DNA of 64,000 bases from Adiantum capillus-veneris (lineage: Eukaryota; Streptophyta; Polypodiopsida; Polypodiales; Pteridaceae). Each line of letters starts with the position of its first letter. Positions within the stretch are counted from its first letter, which is position 1. The notes beneath the pieces are model-generated. The model was not told where the DNA came from. It saw only the letters and a program-made list of their open reading frames with translations, and ran no database searches. The position numbers were made by a program, and so were the translations under genes. The stretch covers positions 98,005,855 to 98,069,854 of the forward strand of contig CM043943.1 of NCBI GenBank assembly GCA_014529385.2. Direction: 5' to 3'. This document shows positions 60,405 to 64,000 of the stretch, piece by piece.

Positions 60405-62024
60405 CTACAAAGCATTCATGACCCTACTAGCAAAGTAGATGGGTCGCATCCGGGTACTATGGGGATTGACCTCTTTGAGATTCTTGGGTGATGGGAGCTC
60501 AATAAGAGCCTTTGTCTTTGAAGGATCCACCTCAATGCCTTTATAGGAAACCTTGTCACCAAGCAAGATCACTTCATCCTCACCTATGTGGCACTTGTCG
60601 GGGTTGAGTTGACCTCCCATGTCATAGAGCTTCTTTAAACCTTCTTCTACCCTTTGTAGATGCAATGATTTTGAGCTATAAATGCAAAAATCATCAATAA
60701 AAACCCTAATGGACTTTTCAAAGAATGTTTGAAACACCATGTTCATGAAGCGTTGGAAAGTTGCACGAGCATTTGTCATGCCAAATGGCATGACTCTAAA
60801 AGCATAACAACCCCAAGGAGTGATGAAGGTTGTTTTCAATTGATCTTCCAATGCGATACCTATTTGAAAGTAACCCGAGTAGCCATCACACACAGTGTAC
60901 TTATCATGACCAGCTACCTCATTTAGTATCTCATCCTGAAATGGGAGGGGAAAGTGATCTCTTTTTGTTGCCTCATTAAGTGGACGGTAATCCACACACA
61001 CCCTCCACTTGCCGTTTTTCTTAGGAGTGACAACAACGAGAGAGACCCACTCTGAATTCTCCACTGGATAAATGAAACCTGCTGCTAGAAGTTTTCTTAC
61101 CTCCTTGAGTAAAGCCTGCTCCTTGATGACTCCTAGCCTTCGTAGCTTTTGAGCCTTAGGTGTGGCCTCTGGCTTCAACTCAATTTTGTGTTGAACATCA
61201 TCTACTCCACGCACATCGGTGTAGTCTTTAGCAAAAAGCCTCGGAAATTTCCCTAGCATACATTTGAACTCCTCTCTTTCGTCCTTTGTAAGTGTTGTAG
61301 ACAACATACCTTCTAACATTCCTTCATCTTGCACATTTTGGTTCTCTTGAGTACCTACCTCTTCCAAACCTAGAGAAGAGGTCTCCTGGTTGTTTGGCTT
61401 AAACCTTACCCCCATGACTTCGATGGAAGACTCCTCTTCAGTAATGCTGCCGCTACTTTCTCCTTCTGAAGTGCTATCGGTCCAGCCTTCCTCTGTCTCA
61501 CTTTGAGATGATTCTTCATGGAGCTCCTCTTGGCGTTGCTCCTTCATGTCAAAGACAACCTTCTTATGATTGTCATTCCTGCAAATTAGCTTTCCACTCT
61601 CCCAATCCTGCAAAGCTCGCATTTTCATTAGCCATGGTCTCCATAGGATAAATGGGTAACCATTTTCTTTGGTAGACATAACATAAAAATCCACCGCCTT
61701 CTTAATGCCAAAGGCCTCTACAAAAACATTTTTACAAATGCCTACACACCTAGCTTTGCTATTGTTTGCCATCTTGACTTTAATTTCAGGTGTCTCATGG
61801 ATGTGCATGCCTAGTTTTTGCATGAGTCCCTCTGTCATGATGCAAATTTGTGCACCCCCATCCACTAGACCTTTCCTAACCAATCTTCCTTTGGTGTAGC
61901 CATCTAGCACAGGTATAATATCCTCATTCATTTCAACATGTACAATTTTTACAAAAGGCGCACTCTCTTTTACCTTTCTCCTAGTGCTAACTGCCTTTGT
62001 TAAATCCCTCCTAACTGAGGCCAT
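60405..62024 (-). pseudogene. G2 protease and reverse transcriptase (in-frame deletion)
   Basis: A single 539-codon frame joins VDGGAQICIMTEGLMQKLG (protease) to DGYSGYFQIGIALEDQLKTT and FIDDFCIYSS (RT). After PSPKNLKEV it jumps to NPHSTRMRPIYF; G1 has 83 more codons here (G1 41103-41351), covering the RT connection and start of RNase H. A TAG in place of GAG ends the frame at 60405. Confidence 0.87.
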
Positions 62025-63195
62025 GTGATACCAGGACCCTTACCTCTCATGTCTTCCAACAAGTTGTATGGAGGGATACCATGTCCAAGAGGGAAATCTT
62101 GGATATTGATACGACGTCGAGTCCTCTTAGATTCATTGGTCTCCTTTGCCTTCTTGCCTCGTCCATGGTCACTCTGTGATGTGACACCTTCTTTCTCTTT
62201 ACCTTTTCCTCGGCCATGCTTAATGCCATTTGCTTCCATGTCAACCTCATTTGAGTTTTTCACCTCTACTACGTGCACATTTGGGTCTGGCAAAGGTGGA
62301 ACTCCTTCCACTCCTTGTGGAGGTGGTCTTGCTCCATTTGGCCATTGTAGAAGCCATGGTTGCTGACTAGTTTCTTCACCTACATTCATCACTGGGTAAT
62401 TCAAGTTAGGTCTCCCTGGCTCCCCACGGGGCCAAGGACAATTATACATCCCATGTCCAGACTCACCGCAATTCCAACATTGCAAGACTCTCCTAGGTCG
62501 TGGATCTCGCTCTTCAGACTTCCTTGCTTGTCCCTTTGGACCTCAGCTTGTGCAAGGTGAATTGACAAGCTGCTTAAAGATTCATTTAACTTCTCAATCA
62601 CTTCCGCCGTTACCTCAGGAAGCTCTCTAGATGTTGATACTTGTGACTTACCTTTGGGTCTAAGACCTTCTATTGGAACCTCCCCCCTTAAGCACTTGAG
62701 TTTCCTATATTTCTCAGCAGCCCTAATTTCAGCTGCATCAAAGGTAGCAGGTGCACCGGCCTCAACTTTTACCTTAAGGTTAGGAAAGATTCCGGATATG
62801 AACCTCTCCTTCTTTAGAAACTCTGCACCATCACCAGGGTTAGCAACATTTCTCACCCATACAGCCCAAAGACGTAGAAACTATTGCTTGTAAAAGTAGT
62901 AGTCATCTAAGTCTTTTTGCTTATGAGAAACAATGTCTTGCCATAGCTTTTGAGTGTTTTGGGGATCAAAGAAGTATCTCTTGAAATGATTCACAACTTC
63001 CGTGTAATTCCCTTTAACTTCATCAGGCAAAGAGTCAAACCAAGTGCTAGCATCTTTCCTAAGGACCACCTCAAACATCTCTACACGTTCTTGATCAGTT
63101 ACTATCCTCTTGATACGACAAGACATCTTGAAATTTGCTAAAAATAATTCTGCATCCTCTCCAGGCTCTCCAAAGAAAAGAGGATATCCGGACAT
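62000..63195 (-). pseudogene. G2 gag with zinc knuckle, broken in three
   Basis: 63195-62881 starts MSGYPLFFGEPGEDAELFLA and holds ASTWFDSLPDEVKGNY (lost in G1). It is followed by 62856-62401, and by 62485-62000 with CWNCGESGHGMYNC. A TAG near 62881 and a one-base loss near 62545 break it. Confidence 0.85.
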
Positions 63196-63296
63196 TTGGC
63201 GTTGGGCCTCATTGAATCGGTTTCAAAGTGACAACACGTTTTTTTTTTCTTTCTTCAAAAATTTACACAATAATGTTTTCTAAATTGCAATCTATT

Positions 63297-63515
63297 CTAC
63301 AACAAAATAAAAATATTCACATCAAATGACCTATGATAATCAATAAGAGGCAGGATGACAGGGTTTGGTGATGCAAGAATTTCTCCTACTCTTTGGGCAC
63401 CAAACATGAACACCATACGTTGTTGAAAATGGATTTTTCTACTAATTGCAATGTTTATTCTAATGTGTGGAGTGAAATGAAAGGGGAAAACCTCTATTCT
63501 TGGGCCATTATCCAT
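63297..63515 (-). CDS. Leader frame 2 of G2 (72 codons)
   Basis: MDNGPRIEVFPFHFTPHIRI to DVNIFILL. Counterpart of G1 45229-45465. Its last 30 residues resemble the last 30 of leader frame 1. Confidence 0.35.
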   Translation of the reverse strand: MDNGPRIEVFPFHFTPHIRINIAISRKIHFQQRMVFMFGAQRVGEILASPNPVILPLIDYHRSFDVNIFILL

Positions 63516-63536
63516 GGTCTATGCATGACCTAATTC

Positions 63537-63749
63537 TTAAAACAAAACAAAAATATAGACGTCCAAACTAAGGTCGTACCTAATGAGAGGCAAAATAAAA
63601 GGATTTACTGAAGCGTTTATCTCAGTCAACCTAAGAGGACCTAAAATTCTACGAATTACTCGCTGAAATTGCAACTTAGTACTAACAATTATATGTACCT
63701 TTTGCCTTGCAATGGGAATGAAGGGATCATACAAATTCTCGTCATTCAT
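63537..63749 (-). CDS. Leader frame 1 of G2 (70 codons)
   Basis: MNDENLYDPFIPIARQKVHI to DVYIFVLF. Counterpart of G1 45487-45699. Confidence 0.35.
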   Translation of the reverse strand: MNDENLYDPFIPIARQKVHIIVSTKLQFQRVIRRILGPLRLTEINASVNPFILPLIRYDLSLDVYIFVLF

Positions 63750-63823
63750 GCAAGCTACTTGATTATGCTAAAGGTTGAGCCTTCACAAAAATACACAAGC
63801 CGTCCTCGGTGGGGGCACCAATT

Positions 63824-64000
63824 TCGGGCGGTTCGGGGCGGGCAGCAAGAAGAGCGGCCTCTAAACACCCTTCGAGGCTCCCGTGCTGCTCAATTGGGGC
63901 TCGGGCAAGCAAAATCAGAGACAACAACAACCCACAGCCAGAAACCAAACAAGAAAAGGGGCACCACCTAGTTGTAGATGCGAACTAGGACGCACGTGAT
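63824..64000 (-). repeat. G2 LTR (right, 5' LTR), first 177 bases
   Basis: Starts TCGGGCGG, where the other LTRs have TGAGRYGG, so the terminal TG is mutated. Confidence 0.85.

Larger units (their letters stand above)
55836..64000 (-). mobile_element. Gypsy element G2 (Tat-like), right LTR runs off the window
   Basis: Sister of G1. Left LTR 55836-58177, interior 58178-63823, right LTR from 63824. Left flank GCCAC; the other flank is outside. The interior order and motifs match G1, without the extra leader segment. The primer-site sequence GTGGGGGCACCAATT is beside the right LTR and a purine tract beside the left. Defects differ from G1: a 249-base in-frame deletion in RT/RNase H and several single stops. 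Confidence 0.9.

Overview
This window reads as nuclear DNA from a land plant, most probably a fern. It is dominated by nested LTR retrotransposons and carries a roughly 9 kb block of organellar DNA. The fern call rests on three things. A plastid-derived stretch has psbA next to rps7 and rps12, an arrangement I associate with the inverted repeat of leptosporangiate ferns. In-frame TAA, TGA and TAG codons sit where conserved CAA, CGA and CAG codons are expected, the pattern left in DNA by U-to-C RNA editing. A mitochondrial large-subunit rRNA fragment is split by a group II intron. These are inferences from sequence memory, not from a search.

Layout. 1-544: 3' part of an FCP1/NIF-type HAD phosphatase-like gene. 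779-2199 (minus): a two-exon gene of unknown function. About 2495-7865 (minus): an L1-type LINE with ORF1 (CCHC) and ORF2 (endonuclease plus reverse transcriptase), lightly broken. 7866-10660: AT-rich DNA with microsatellites, a duplicated Copia integrase fragment and a field of AAGTGCTT-like octamers. 10664-22999: one copy of a ~1.55 kb LTR, split by an 11 kb Copia element (10906-21897, target duplication ATTTC). That element is itself split inside its reverse transcriptase by a 5.6 kb non-coding LTR element (11890-17450, target duplication CTCTC). A second, unsplit copy of the ~1.55 kb LTR at 50135-51689 shows the empty site.

22999-31934: organellar block. The plastid part holds a 5'-truncated-in-transfer psbA (N-terminal half only), rps7, rps12 exons 2 and 3 with their group II introns, and a 16S fragment. 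The mitochondrial part holds trnfM, rrn18, rrn5 and an intron-split rrn26 fragment, ending in a 124 bp near-perfect hairpin. The left border is placed to within about 2 bases because the duplicate LTR at 50135-51689 continues uninterrupted.

32677-49098 (plus): a decayed gene of at least eleven exons. It has a ParB-like GNHR segment and a DNA-methyltransferase-like segment. A Tat-like Gypsy element (G1, 36217-48398) interrupts one exon. G1 carries an extra ~1.1 kb in its leader, absent from its sister G2 (55836 to beyond the window end), that encodes two tandem copies of an unknown protein segment. Both Gypsy leaders also keep a pair of ~70-codon paralogous reading frames. 52286-53737: a second FCP1-like reading frame with three TAG codons.

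Hardly any intact protein gene remains. What the window shows is layered insertion history: host gene, then Gypsy into its exon; LTR, then Copia, then non-coding LTR element; and organellar DNA into an LTR.
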